Assembly (NCBI RefSeq): GCF_963929015.1
Contig: NZ_CAWVHE010000003.1
Coordinates: 372,001 to 436,000, forward strand
Reading direction: 5' to 3'
Source of the DNA: Merdimonas sp963929015
GTDB taxonomy: Bacteria > Bacillota > Clostridia > Lachnospirales > Lachnospiraceae
DNA: 64,000 nucleotides
Shown here in pieces: positions 8,932 to 17,274 of the stretch (positions are counted from its first letter, which is position 1; every line of letters starts with the position of its first letter). The translations under genes were made by a program, and so were the position numbers. Under the pieces are notes generated by a model, which did no database searches, was not told the DNA's origin, and was given only the letters and a program-made list of their open reading frames with translations.

Positions 8932-10272
8932 TTACTTTTGCTTTTCTTCCTTTGGAAGGATCACATTCAGCAGGATGGCCATCAATGTGGCTACCACTAC
9001 CGGGGAACTTCCAAATACTGTGGTGACCCATTCAGGGAAGGCAGCCAGGGATTCGGAAGCCTGGGTAATGCCCATTCCAAGAGCAACGGACAGTCCGACA
9101 ATGGATGTGTTGCGGAAATTCATTTCCTCCTGGAAGATCAGTTTGATCCCGGTCATGGCGATGGAGGCGAAAACAGAGATCGTAGCGCCGCCCAGTACGC
9201 ACTGCGGGATGGTGGTCAGAAGACCGGAAAACTTAGGCACAAAACCGGCGATCATCAGGATGATGGCTGCCAGTCCAAGGACGCACCGGTTAATGACTTT
9301 TGTGGTGGTAACGATGCCCACGTTCTGGCTGTAGGTGGCAGTCGGCAGTCCGCCAAAGAACGCACACAGGATATTGCTGATGCCGTACATAATGATTCCG
9401 CCCTGCAGCTCTTTGTTATCCGGCATGCGGTTCATACTTCCGGAAGTGGTTGCAGAAAAATCTCCGATGGCCTGAATGGAGTTGATGGCAAACAAAAGGC
9501 CGATGGCCACACAGGCGGAGGGCTCGAAACTGATGGAAAAATGCAGCGGTTGCGGAAGCTGGAAGATTCCGGCGGACTGTACTCCGGAAAGATCCACCAG
9601 GCCGAAAGGTACAGCCAGGATATATCCGGCCACAATTCCCACCAGAATAGAAGCCAGCTTTAAAAATCCTTTGGCAAAGTGGTTCAGGCCTGTTACAACA
9701 GCCAGAGTAAAGAACGCCACCAGCCAGTTCTGCCAGGAACCATAATTTTCGCTGGAGGTTCCGCCTGCCATGTAGTTGACAGCAGTCGGATACAGAGAAA
9801 GTCCGATAGTGAAGACCACAGTTCCGGTTACCAGAGGCGGAAACAGTACACGGATCTTCCGGATGCAGAAGCCTACAATGATGGCGACGACACCGCCGAC
9901 TACCTGAGCTCCCAGGATGGTGGCAATGTCATAGGTTCCGGCAATGGCCTGCATACTTGGCACATAGGCAAAGCTGATGCCGAGGATCACAGGAAGCGCG
10001 CTTCCCAGCTGCATATTTCCGAACCGGATAAAAGGGAAGAGCTGTAACAGTGTACTGATGGCAGAGCAGAACAGGGCCGCCTGGATCAGGATCACCCGGT
10101 CAGAAGGACTGACGCCTGCGACTCCTGCCACAATGATGGATGGAGTGACACAGCCCACGATCATGGCAACAACATGCTGCATAGCCAGTGGCAGCGCCTG
10201 CCCCAGAGACGGGACACCGTTCAGTTCAAAAACGGACGCGCGGCCTTTTTTAACAGATGGATTTGTGTTCAT
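8932..10272 (-). CDS. NCS2 family nucleobase (xanthine/urate-type) permease
   Basis: Cation-coupled purine uptake transporter of the NCS2 family, 446 residues with about 14 hydrophobic segments. PLAMQHVVAMIVGCVTPS is the conserved first helix. The QNVGIVTTTKV segment and the acidic AIGDFSATTSG region match the xanthine/uric acid branch rather than the uracil branch. RBS AAGGAG precedes the ATG. It lies 60 bases downstream of the DUF368 gene on the same strand, so the two may be co-transcribed. Exact purine specificity is inferred. Confidence 0.87.
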   Translation of the reverse strand: MNTNPSVKKGRASVFELNGVPSLGQALPLAMQHVVAMIVGCVTPSIIVAGVAGVSPSDRVILIQAALFCSAISTLLQLFPFIRFGNMQLGSALPVILGISFAYVPSMQAIAGTYDIATILGAQVVGGVVAIIVGFCIRKIRVLFPPLVTGTVVFTIGLSLYPTAVNYMAGGTSSENYGSWQNWLVAFFTLAVVTGLNHFAKGFLKLASILVGIVAGYILAVPFGLVDLSGVQSAGIFQLPQPLHFSISFEPSACVAIGLLFAINSIQAIGDFSATTSGSMNRMPDNKELQGGIIMYGISNILCAFFGGLPTATYSQNVGIVTTTKVINRCVLGLAAIILMIAGFVPKFSGLLTTIPQCVLGGATISVFASIAMTGIKLIFQEEMNFRNTSIVGLSVALGMGITQASESLAAFPEWVTTVFGSSPVVVATLMAILLNVILPKEEKQK

Positions 10273-10332
10273 GTGGATAGTCTCCTTTTCATTCCTTTGT
10301 ATAGTATTCCTGCCAGGAAGCAGGAAATAAAC

Positions 10333-11178
10333 TTATTTTACTTCTACACGGCTGTTAAATTTATCCAGAAGAAGGGCTGCGATCACACCTGCCACAAGAC
10401 AGATGATGTTGATGAGGCATCCGCTTACGGAAGCAGTAAAGCTGGAATATGGGACGATCACGACTGTGGCTGCGATCACAATCCCCACAATCCCGTGGAA
10501 AGCCAGGGAATAAAAATGTTCAAACAATGCGTTGATGGCTTTTGCAAGGCAGATCATTGTGACAACAGCGCCGATCCCGCCGGGGATCAGTACCTGAAAG
10601 TCCAGATGACCGATGCCGTCTACAAAAGGGGTGTACAGGCCAAGCGGCATCAGCAGTGTGGAAAAGCTCATGCCCGGGGCGATCACGCTTAAGGCCAGAC
10701 AGAAGCCGCAGAACAGATAGGAAGCAAAGCCTGGTCTGATCTCAACAGAAGCAGCGCTTAGTCCGGTCAGCAGTGCAAAGATCGCGATCATGCAGACGAT
10801 AAGAGAAATGTAGGAGCCTCTGGTGACTCCTTTTTCTCCGGCTTCCCGGAAAAGGGAAGGAAGCATGCCGGTGATCAGTCCGACAAAGAGACACACGGAC
10901 GGATCCGGATATTTGTTCAGGAAAAAGGCCAGAAGATTGGCAATTCCCAGAAATCCGATCATGCCGCCGATAAATACCGGGATCAGAGGGGGGACATGTG
11001 TTTTGAAATTCTTAAAAGGATTGGACAACAGTTCCATAATCGGTTTATAGATACCGAAGATCACACTTAACACTCCGCCGGAGATACCGGGCAGAACAGC
11101 GCCAAGGCCGATCAGCGCGCCCTGGACGACCCGGTATATCAACAGCAGTGGATTGGTACCGTTTGTTTTTTGGATCAT
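10333..11178 (-). CDS. DUF368 membrane protein, PopT-type undecaprenyl-phosphate translocase
   Basis: Polytopic membrane protein of 281 residues with about eight helices. The N-terminal GALIGLGAVLPGISGGVL and the internal repeat LALSVIAPGMSFSTLLMPLG are the paired DUF368 signatures. DUF368 proteins (PopT) have been shown to recycle the C55-P carrier lipid across the membrane for envelope synthesis; the assignment here is by family. The track-length start at 11247 adds an unlikely basic extension. The ATG at 11178 has AGAGG six bases upstream and is chosen. Confidence 0.85.
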   Translation of the reverse strand: MIQKTNGTNPLLLIYRVVQGALIGLGAVLPGISGGVLSVIFGIYKPIMELLSNPFKNFKTHVPPLIPVFIGGMIGFLGIANLLAFFLNKYPDPSVCLFVGLITGMLPSLFREAGEKGVTRGSYISLIVCMIAIFALLTGLSAASVEIRPGFASYLFCGFCLALSVIAPGMSFSTLLMPLGLYTPFVDGIGHLDFQVLIPGGIGAVVTMICLAKAINALFEHFYSLAFHGIVGIVIAATVVIVPYSSFTASVSGCLINIICLVAGVIAALLLDKFNSRVEVK

Positions 11179-11257
11179 AGAATACCTCTTTTTTCTTTTT
11201 TTGCAGTTTGTCCGGGGAAATTTAAGATTTGCCGGATACTGCGGCACATCTACTATA

Positions 11258-11272
11258 GCATAGATTCTATGC
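11258..11272. promoter_or_regulatory. Palindrome in the promoter of the DUF368 gene
   Basis: GCATAGA-T-TCTATGC, 7-bp arms. Read leftward it is followed immediately by TATAGT, a plausible -10, so a protein bound here would touch the promoter. The cognate regulator is unknown. Confidence 0.4.
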
Positions 11273-11322
11273 GGAATCTATCCGTAAAATTGACCGGAAT
11301 ATCCGGGAATCCCTGATAAAAA

Positions 11323-12651
11323 TTAACTACAGTGCCGGAAAGACCGGTCGGTGATGATCCGGGCAAAGATGAGTCCAAGCGGAAGCGCCAGGACGATCAG
11401 GAGGGCAGAGGCAAGCCAGGAGGCAGAATCTCCCAGGTACATTTCCCCCAGGTTATAGACAGCCCGGTACAGATAAAGGCCGGGGACCATGATCACAATG
11501 GAAGGCACTGTAATAGAGATCCGCGGGAATCCCAGGGGCTTTTGCAGAAGAGACGCCAGAAGCCCTGCAGTCAGAGAACCCAGAAATGCGGCCATGGCAG
11601 GCGGACATCCTGCCAGATCAACCATTTCCAGGCGAAGCGTATTGGCGATCATGCCGATCAAAGCCGCCGTTGCCGCAAGGGGGAGGGGGCTGTTGAACAT
11701 AAGAGAAAAGCCAAATACACCGCAGAAGCTTGCCAGCAGTCTAAGGAAAAAAAGCGCCAGAGGCGGAACGACAAAGGAAGGGAATTCTTCCGGCTGCAGG
11801 TGTAAAAGCAACGCCATTGCCCATGCTGTGGTAGTGGCAACCACGATAATCATGACTGCATAGATCAGCCGCTCCATGCCGGAACGCATATCCTGCTTGG
11901 CAAGATCGATGCCGCTGGTGATAAAGGGAAATCCCGGGATGATAAATAACATGGAGCAGATATAACCGGCTTCGTGAGAGGACGGAATGGCAAAGCACCA
12001 CTCACACAGCTGTATGGCTGCTGCATAGACAAGACAGGCCAGCGCCACGGATGCGGTAATACATAAAAACAGGGTGTATTTGCGCTGATTCAGTTTTGCC
12101 CGCAGATAATTGCCGGCTCCGGCGCCCAGGAAGGTACAAACCATCTCGGAAATACCGCCGCCCAGCAGAAAACAGAATGCACAACAGGCCATAGCTGCGG
12201 CCAGTCCCTGCATCAGAGGCGTATAATGGCCCCCGATCTTTTCAATCTCGTCCAGACGGGAGTGGAGGTCTTCCAGACTAAGGTCTTTCCCGGATTTTAC
12301 AAAATCTTTGACAAAGCGCTCCAGCCGGTCCAGCCTGGAAGTGTTGACTCCGGTGCTGGGAAGACTTAGAGAATGGGAGACAGATTCTCTCCCGTCAAAA
12401 CAGGTATAATCAATGGACAAAAGTCCGATATTGGCAGTACAGGTGACAGAAAGTTCAGATGCAAGAGTATTCATGGAGCTTCGGACTCTCCAGGCTCCGG
12501 TGCCGCAGGAGAGGAGCATCAGTCCCGTCCTTCCGATCAGCGCCGCTTTTTCATGAAGGCCGGCACAGGTGACGGGAAGATCCTTTCTGTGATCTATATA
12601 GTCATGCCAGTATACGTTCATATGATTGGGGGTAACAGGTGTCTGAGACAT
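11323..12651 (-). CDS. ThrE-type threonine/serine exporter family protein (fused two-domain form)
   Basis: Membrane exporter-like protein of 442 residues. The soluble N-terminal part (about 1-145) and first helical bundle correspond to the ThrE domain, with IPGFPFITSGIDLAKQDM as a recognisable family motif. The second bundle from about 295 corresponds to ThrE_2 (FNSPLPLAATAALIGM, VPSIVIMVPG). Many bacteria encode the two halves separately; here they are one chain. RBS AAGGA precedes the ATG. The exported compound cannot be confirmed from sequence. Confidence 0.82.
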   Translation of the reverse strand: MSQTPVTPNHMNVYWHDYIDHRKDLPVTCAGLHEKAALIGRTGLMLLSCGTGAWRVRSSMNTLASELSVTCTANIGLLSIDYTCFDGRESVSHSLSLPSTGVNTSRLDRLERFVKDFVKSGKDLSLEDLHSRLDEIEKIGGHYTPLMQGLAAAMACCAFCFLLGGGISEMVCTFLGAGAGNYLRAKLNQRKYTLFLCITASVALACLVYAAAIQLCEWCFAIPSSHEAGYICSMLFIIPGFPFITSGIDLAKQDMRSGMERLIYAVMIIVVATTTAWAMALLLHLQPEEFPSFVVPPLALFFLRLLASFCGVFGFSLMFNSPLPLAATAALIGMIANTLRLEMVDLAGCPPAMAAFLGSLTAGLLASLLQKPLGFPRISITVPSIVIMVPGLYLYRAVYNLGEMYLGDSASWLASALLIVLALPLGLIFARIITDRSFRHCS

Positions 12652-12753
12652 AAAGATTCCTTTCTATCATCAATCAGAGTGTGGATGGTATGAATTGGTT
12701 ATCCACATATCAGTATAGAGAGAATGCGGTAAATGTCAAGCGCTTGTTTGGGG

Positions 12754-12804
12754 TTGCCTTTCTTATTAAAATATGTTATGGTATTTCCGACATATGACGG
12801 AAAT
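12754..12804 (+). promoter_or_regulatory. Promoter and 22-bp palindromic operator of the DUF134-NifX gene
   Basis: TTGCCT, 17 bases, TATGGT (12777-12782). Directly after the -10, at 12783-12804, lies an almost perfect palindrome: arms ATTTCCG and CGGAAAT around a central CATATG, with one A-A mismatch pair. It covers the expected transcription start, the usual place for a repressor site. The downstream protein has its own DUF134 helix-turn-helix, so autoregulation is likely. Confidence 0.65.
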
Positions 12805-12821
12805 GAAACGGAGGGATCTGT

Positions 12822-13553
12822 ATGGCAAGGCCGAGAAAATGCAGGAGAGTCTGTATGGAACCGGATCACGTTTGTTTTTGGCCAGAGGGTGCTTCCCGGG
12901 CAGAGAAAGTAATCCTTACGGTGGATGAATACGAGGTGATCCGCCTGATCGATCTTGGGAAAATGACGCATGAACAATGCGGAAAGCAGATGGACATCTC
13001 CAGAACGACAGTGACGGAAATCTATGAGAGCGCCAGAGAAAAGATCGCAGACTGCATTGTAAACGGCAAGATCCTGCAGATCTTTGGCGGTGATTACCGG
13101 TTGTATGGCATGATACCAGAGAAAGGGGAACACAGTATGAGAGTTGCGGTAACATATGAAAATGGAAATGTATTTCAGCACTTTGGACACACGGAGCAGT
13201 TTAAGGTCTATGATGTAGAAGACGGCAGAATTACTGCCGGGCAGGTGACAGAGACAAATGGAAGCGGACATGGGGCGCTGGCAGGCTTCCTGAAGGATCT
13301 GGGAGCAGACGTACTGATCTGCGGCGGCATCGGAATGGGTGCGAAGATGGCGCTGGAAGAGGCCGGTATCCGGCTGTACGGAGGGGTATCCGGAGATGCA
13401 GACGAGGCGGTTCGGGCATTACTTGAAGGGAAACTGAATTATAATCCGGATGTGCAGTGCAGCCATCATGGAGAAGGTCATCATGGAGAAGGCCATCACT
13501 GTGGAGAGCATTCTCACGGCTGCGGTGGTCATGGAAGCTGCGGACAGATCTAA
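12822..13553 (+). CDS. DUF134 DNA-binding domain fused to a NifX/NifB-type cofactor-binding domain
   Basis: Fusion protein of 243 residues. Residues 1-100 are DUF134 (MARPRKCRRVCMEPDHVCFW; sigma-like helix-turn-helix in LTVDEYEVIRLIDLGKMTHE). Residues 106-205 are a dinitrogenase iron-molybdenum cofactor-binding fold (VAVTYENGNVFQHFGHTEQF). The last 35 residues are packed with His, Cys and Gly and look like a metal-binding tail. RBS GGAGGG is six bases from the ATG. No nitrogenase genes are nearby, so it is more likely a metal or iron-sulfur responsive regulator. That role is inference. A palindromic operator precedes it and a strong terminator follows. Confidence 0.85.
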   Translation: MARPRKCRRVCMEPDHVCFWPEGASRAEKVILTVDEYEVIRLIDLGKMTHEQCGKQMDISRTTVTEIYESAREKIADCIVNGKILQIFGGDYRLYGMIPEKGEHSMRVAVTYENGNVFQHFGHTEQFKVYDVEDGRITAGQVTETNGSGHGALAGFLKDLGADVLICGGIGMGAKMALEEAGIRLYGGVSGDADEAVRALLEGKLNYNPDVQCSHHGEGHHGEGHHCGEHSHGCGGHGSCGQI

Positions 13554-13570
13554 ATAATCGAAAGTAATAA

Positions 13571-13606
13571 TGTGCAGATGAGCAGGAGTTCATCTGCACA
13601 TTTTTT
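13571..13606 (+). terminator. Terminator after the DUF134-NifX gene
   Basis: Perfect 11-bp stem TGTGCAGATGA / TCATCTGCACA with an 8-base loop and a run of six Ts. Confidence 0.93.
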
Positions 13607-13624
13607 GTGATTTCCATGAAATAC

Positions 13625-13662
13625 ACATATGTCTTGTCATATGTAAATACAGGTGCTATAAT
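13625..13662 (+). promoter_or_regulatory. nad operon promoter with NiaR-like operator
   Basis: The promoter is TTGTCA (13635-13640), 16 bases, TATAAT (13657-13662). The palindrome 13625-13644 (ACATATGTCTTG then TCATATGT) covers the -35. Its layout, ACA-x-x-TGTCTTG..., matches what I recall of NiaR sites, and niaR is the last gene of this operon. Nicotinate-dependent repression of NAD synthesis is the expected logic. Confidence 0.7.
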
Positions 13663-13695
13663 GTGTAAAGTTCGTGTAAAAGGAGAAAGTGAAAA

Positions 13696-14619
13696 ATGGA
13701 AATTACACAAAAGATCGAACAGTTAAAAAATGAAAAAGACGCAGTGATCCTGGCGCATTATTATGTCAGGCCTGAAGTACAGAAGATTGCCGACTACATC
13801 GGAGATTCCTTTTATCTGGCGCAGGTTGCGGAAAAGCTTACCAACCAGGTGATTGTGTTTGCCGGAGTTTCTTTTATGGGGGAGAGCGCAAAAATCCTGA
13901 ATCCAGAAAAGACGGTACTGCTGCCGGATGCCTGCGCTGACTGCGCGATGGCGCACATGGCAGATGCAGAAACCATTCAGAGGATGCGTAAGGCCTATGA
14001 AGATCTGGCGGTGGTGTGCTACATTAATTCTACGGCTGAATTGAAACGGTATGCGGATGTATGCGTGACGTCTGCCAATGCGGTGAAGATTGTAAAAGAG
14101 CTTCCGAATCAGAATATTTACTTTATCCCGGATCGGAACCTGGCAAGAGTTGTGGCGGCTCAGGTACCGGAGAAGCATTTTGTTTTTCATGATGGCTTCT
14201 GTCCTGTTCATGAACAGATGAAACTGGAGGAAATTCTGGAGATAAAGGAAGGGCATCCGGCCGCTTTGGTACTGGTACATCCGGAATGCCCGGAATCCAT
14301 CTGTGCTCTGGCAGATTATATCGGAAGCACCTCCGGGATCATCCGGTATGCGACGGAGAGCGACGCGGAAGAGTTTCTGATCTGTACTGAAAACGGTGTA
14401 CGCTATGAACTGGAACAAAAGAACCCGGGAAAGAAATTTTATTTTCCAAAGACAGAACCAGTCTGTACGGACATGAAGAGGATTACCCTTGAAAAGATCT
14501 GGGAAGTTCTGGAAACCGGGAAAAATGCCGTGGAAATTGACCGGATATTTGCGGATCAGGCCAGGGAGCCTTTAAGAAAAATGCTGGATCTGGCTGCAAA
14601 GAAGGAAGACCGGAGGTGA
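13696..14619 (+). CDS. nadA: Quinolinate synthase NadA
   Basis: Condenses iminoaspartate with dihydroxyacetone phosphate to quinolinate, the second step of de novo NAD synthesis. The 307-residue length is typical. AHYYVRPEVQKIADYIGDS is the family N-terminal motif. Three regions carry the cluster cysteines expected for the [4Fe-4S] centre: ACADCAMA (about 80-83), VHPECPESIC (about 198) and EPVCTDMK (about 259). RBS AAGGAG precedes the ATG. The stop overlaps the nadB ribosome-binding site, showing a tight operon. Confidence 0.97.
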   Translation: MEITQKIEQLKNEKDAVILAHYYVRPEVQKIADYIGDSFYLAQVAEKLTNQVIVFAGVSFMGESAKILNPEKTVLLPDACADCAMAHMADAETIQRMRKAYEDLAVVCYINSTAELKRYADVCVTSANAVKIVKELPNQNIYFIPDRNLARVVAAQVPEKHFVFHDGFCPVHEQMKLEEILEIKEGHPAALVLVHPECPESICALADYIGSTSGIIRYATESDAEEFLICTENGVRYELEQKNPGKKFYFPKTEPVCTDMKRITLEKIWEVLETGKNAVEIDRIFADQAREPLRKMLDLAAKKEDRR

Positions 14620-14624
14620 TCCAT

Positions 14625-15809
14625 ATGACAAAAAAGACAGACGTGGTGATCGCAGGGACAGGAGTGGCCGGCCTTTATGGGGCGTTAAATCTCCCACGGT
14701 CTTTGCAGGTGCTTATGATCACAAAGAAGGATGTAAAAAGCAGCGATTCTTTTCTCGCGCAGGGAGGAATCTGCGTGTTAAGGGATGCGGACGACTATGA
14801 CAGCTATTTTGAAGACACCATGCGGGCGGGCCATTATGAGAACCGCAAGGAATCGGTGGACATTATGATCCGCAGCTCCAGGCATGTGATTGAAGAGCTG
14901 GAAAGGTACGGCGTGGAATTTGCAAAAAAGAACGGAGCATACAGATATACAAGAGAAGGGGCCCATTCCAGACCAAGGATCCTGTTCCATGAAGACATTA
15001 CCGGGGAGGAGATCACCAGCAAATTACTGAAAAAAGTACAGGAACTTCCCAATGTGACGATCTGGGAAGAAACAGAAATGACAGACATTATCGAGGAGGA
15101 TGGAAGATGTCGGGGAATCCTGGCTAAAGGGCCGGATGGGGAGACAGAGATACGGGCGTCTTATACTTTGCTTGCCACCGGCGGGATTGGCGGGCAGTAC
15201 CGCCACTCTACGAACTTTCCCCACCTGACGGGAGACGCCGTCGAGATTGCAAAAAGGCACGGGATTCGGACAGAACATCTGGATTATGTGCAGATCCATC
15301 CGACCACTTTGTATTCCACAAAACCAGGACGCAGGTTCCTGATCTCGGAATCTGTAAGGGGGGAAGGAGCTGTGTTATACAACCACAAGAAGGAACGGTT
15401 TGTGGATGAACTTAAGCCCAGAGATGTGGTGACAAAAGCCATTCGCGAAGAGATGGAAAAGGAAGGGACGGATTATGTCTGGCTGTCCATGGAACACATT
15501 TCAAAAGAAACGATCCTGGAACATTTTCCCCATATTTACCGCCACTGTCTGGAAGAGGGGTATGATGTGACCAGAGAGTGGATCCCCGTGGTGCCGGCGC
15601 AGCATTACTTTATGGGCGGAATCTGGGTAGACAGTGTAAGTCATACGTCTATGCCGGGACTCTATGCGGCAGGAGAGACCAGCTGCAACGGTGTGCACGG
15701 AGCGAACCGCCTGGCCAGTAATTCTTTGCTGGAAAGTCTGGTATTCTCTGAACGGGCGGCAAAAGATATTGCAAAGAAACTGGAAAAGCGTATAATCATA
15801 GAGAAATAG
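14625..15809 (+). CDS. nadB: L-aspartate oxidase NadB (short form)
   Basis: FAD enzyme that oxidises L-aspartate to iminoaspartate for NadA. The FAD-binding start DVVIAGTGVAGLYGALNL, the active-site regions ESVRGEGAVLYN and HLDYVQIHPTT, and NRLASNSLLESLVF are present. At 394 residues it is shorter than the usual 510-540. It ends soon after the FAD domain and lacks the C-terminal helical domain, as in other clostridial short NadBs. A GTG at 14616 is open, but the ATG at 14625 sits behind CGGAGGTG and is preferred. Confidence 0.93.
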   Translation: MTKKTDVVIAGTGVAGLYGALNLPRSLQVLMITKKDVKSSDSFLAQGGICVLRDADDYDSYFEDTMRAGHYENRKESVDIMIRSSRHVIEELERYGVEFAKKNGAYRYTREGAHSRPRILFHEDITGEEITSKLLKKVQELPNVTIWEETEMTDIIEEDGRCRGILAKGPDGETEIRASYTLLATGGIGGQYRHSTNFPHLTGDAVEIAKRHGIRTEHLDYVQIHPTTLYSTKPGRRFLISESVRGEGAVLYNHKKERFVDELKPRDVVTKAIREEMEKEGTDYVWLSMEHISKETILEHFPHIYRHCLEEGYDVTREWIPVVPAQHYFMGGIWVDSVSHTSMPGLYAAGETSCNGVHGANRLASNSLLESLVFSERAAKDIAKKLEKRIIIEK

Positions 15810-15829
15810 CAGGAAAAGGAGAAAACTAC

Positions 15830-16690
15830 ATGAATCAGATTACCATGACGCTTCAGGCAGATCATCTGCTCCTGGAGGCATTGAAAGAAGATATATCCAG
15901 TGAAGATGTGACAACGAATGCGGTGATGAAAGAAGCGGTGCCAGGAGAAGTGGATCTTCTGGCAAAGGAAGAGGGCATCGTTGCAGGACTGCAGGTTTTT
16001 GAAAGAGTGTTCCGCCTCCTGGATGAAAAGACAGAGGTTGAGTTTTATTGCAAAGACGGAGATCCGGTGAAAGAAGGACAGCTTATGGGAAAAGTACGGG
16101 GAGACATCCGGGTGCTGCTCTCTGCAGAGCGGGTGGCCTTAAACTATCTGCAGCGAATGAGCGGTATTGCTACCTATACACATTCTGTGGCATCTCTTCT
16201 TGCCGGGACAAAGATCCGGCTTCTGGATACACGCAAGACCACGCCTAATATGCGGATTTTTGAAAAATATGCAGTTCGTGTGGGAGGAGGATACAATCAC
16301 CGGTACAACTTGTCTGACGGGATTCTTTTGAAAGATAACCATATCGGCGCGGCAGGCGGCGTCAGAGAAGCAGTAAGGATGGCAAAAGAATATGCGCCTT
16401 TTGTGCGGAAGATTGAAGTTGAGACAGAAAATCTGGACATGGTAAAGGAAGCTCTGGAAGCAGGAGCAGATATTATCATGCTGGATAATATGACGCCGGA
16501 AGAGATGAAGGAAGCGGTGCGCCTTATTGACGGCAGAGCAAAGACGGAATGCTCCGGCAATGTAACAAAAGAAAATATCAGCCGGCTTGCCGACATCGGT
16601 GTGGACTATATCTCCAGCGGCGCGCTGACACATTCTGCTCCGATCCTGGATATTTCCATGAAAAACCTGAGACGGATCGGGAAGGTGTAA
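15830..16690 (+). CDS. nadC: Nicotinate-nucleotide pyrophosphorylase (carboxylating) NadC
   Basis: Quinolinate phosphoribosyltransferase giving nicotinate mononucleotide, third enzyme of the operon. It has 286 residues, family-typical. Visible signatures are LDTRKTTPNMRIFEKYAVRV for the substrate-binding region, GILLKDNHI, VEVETENLDMVKEALEAG and MLDNMTPEEM. RBS AAAAGGAG. It starts 20 bases after nadB. Confidence 0.97.
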   Translation: MNQITMTLQADHLLLEALKEDISSEDVTTNAVMKEAVPGEVDLLAKEEGIVAGLQVFERVFRLLDEKTEVEFYCKDGDPVKEGQLMGKVRGDIRVLLSAERVALNYLQRMSGIATYTHSVASLLAGTKIRLLDTRKTTPNMRIFEKYAVRVGGGYNHRYNLSDGILLKDNHIGAAGGVREAVRMAKEYAPFVRKIEVETENLDMVKEALEAGADIIMLDNMTPEEMKEAVRLIDGRAKTECSGNVTKENISRLADIGVDYISSGALTHSAPILDISMKNLRRIGKV

Positions 16691-16736
16691 GAAGCCCGGC
16701 GAAGGGAAAACACAGGAAAGAAGGGCAGGGAACGAA

Positions 16737-17258
16737 ATGACAGGTGCAGAGAGAAGAGAGGAGATCATCCGCCGGATCCGGGAAGCGGATCAGCCTGTTC
16801 CGGCCAGGGATCTGGCGGGCCTTTATCATGTGAGCCGGCAGGTGATCGTACAGGATATCGCACTGATCCGGGCATTGGGATATGAGATCATATCTACCAA
16901 CAGAGGGTATCTGCTGCATATGCCTTCGGAGGTGAGCCGGGTATTTAAAGTACGGCATACGGATGAACAGTTGGAGGAAGAACTGTGCGCCATCGTAGAT
17001 CTTGGAGGCACCGTGGAAAATGTAATGGTCAGTCACCGGGTCTATGGACGCCTGGAGGCAGAGCTTGGGATCAGTTCCAGGAGAAAGGCCGCAGAATTTC
17101 TGGAAGACATTCGAAGTGGGAAATCCAGTCCCCTTAAAAATATTACCTCCGGCTACCATTATCATAAGGTGACGGCAGACAGTGAAAAAACGCTGGACCT
17201 GATCAGGGAAGACCTGAAAAAGCGAGGATTTCTGGTAGAGACAGAGGAGACAGCCTGA
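16737..17258 (+). CDS. niaR: NiaR-type transcriptional repressor of NAD biosynthesis
   Basis: Regulator of 173 residues with an N-terminal HTH_11 domain (ARDLAGLYHVSRQVIVQDIA, about 23-42) and a C-terminal 3H domain whose histidines are seen in VSHRVYG and SGYHYHKV. NiaR proteins sense nicotinic acid and repress NAD synthesis and niacin uptake genes. It closes the nadABC operon, and a NiaR-like site precedes nadA, so feedback control is well supported. Its stop is 16 bases from the convergent MFS gene. Confidence 0.92.
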   Translation: MTGAERREEIIRRIREADQPVPARDLAGLYHVSRQVIVQDIALIRALGYEIISTNRGYLLHMPSEVSRVFKVRHTDEQLEEELCAIVDLGGTVENVMVSHRVYGRLEAELGISSRRKAAEFLEDIRSGKSSPLKNITSGYHYHKVTADSEKTLDLIREDLKKRGFLVETEETA

Positions 17259-17274
17259 CGGTTCGGCTGCCATA

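Noticed and set aside
9679..10047. Rightward open frames across the permease and DUF368 genes
   Set aside because: Low-complexity, polar translations opposite clear membrane proteins; shadows.
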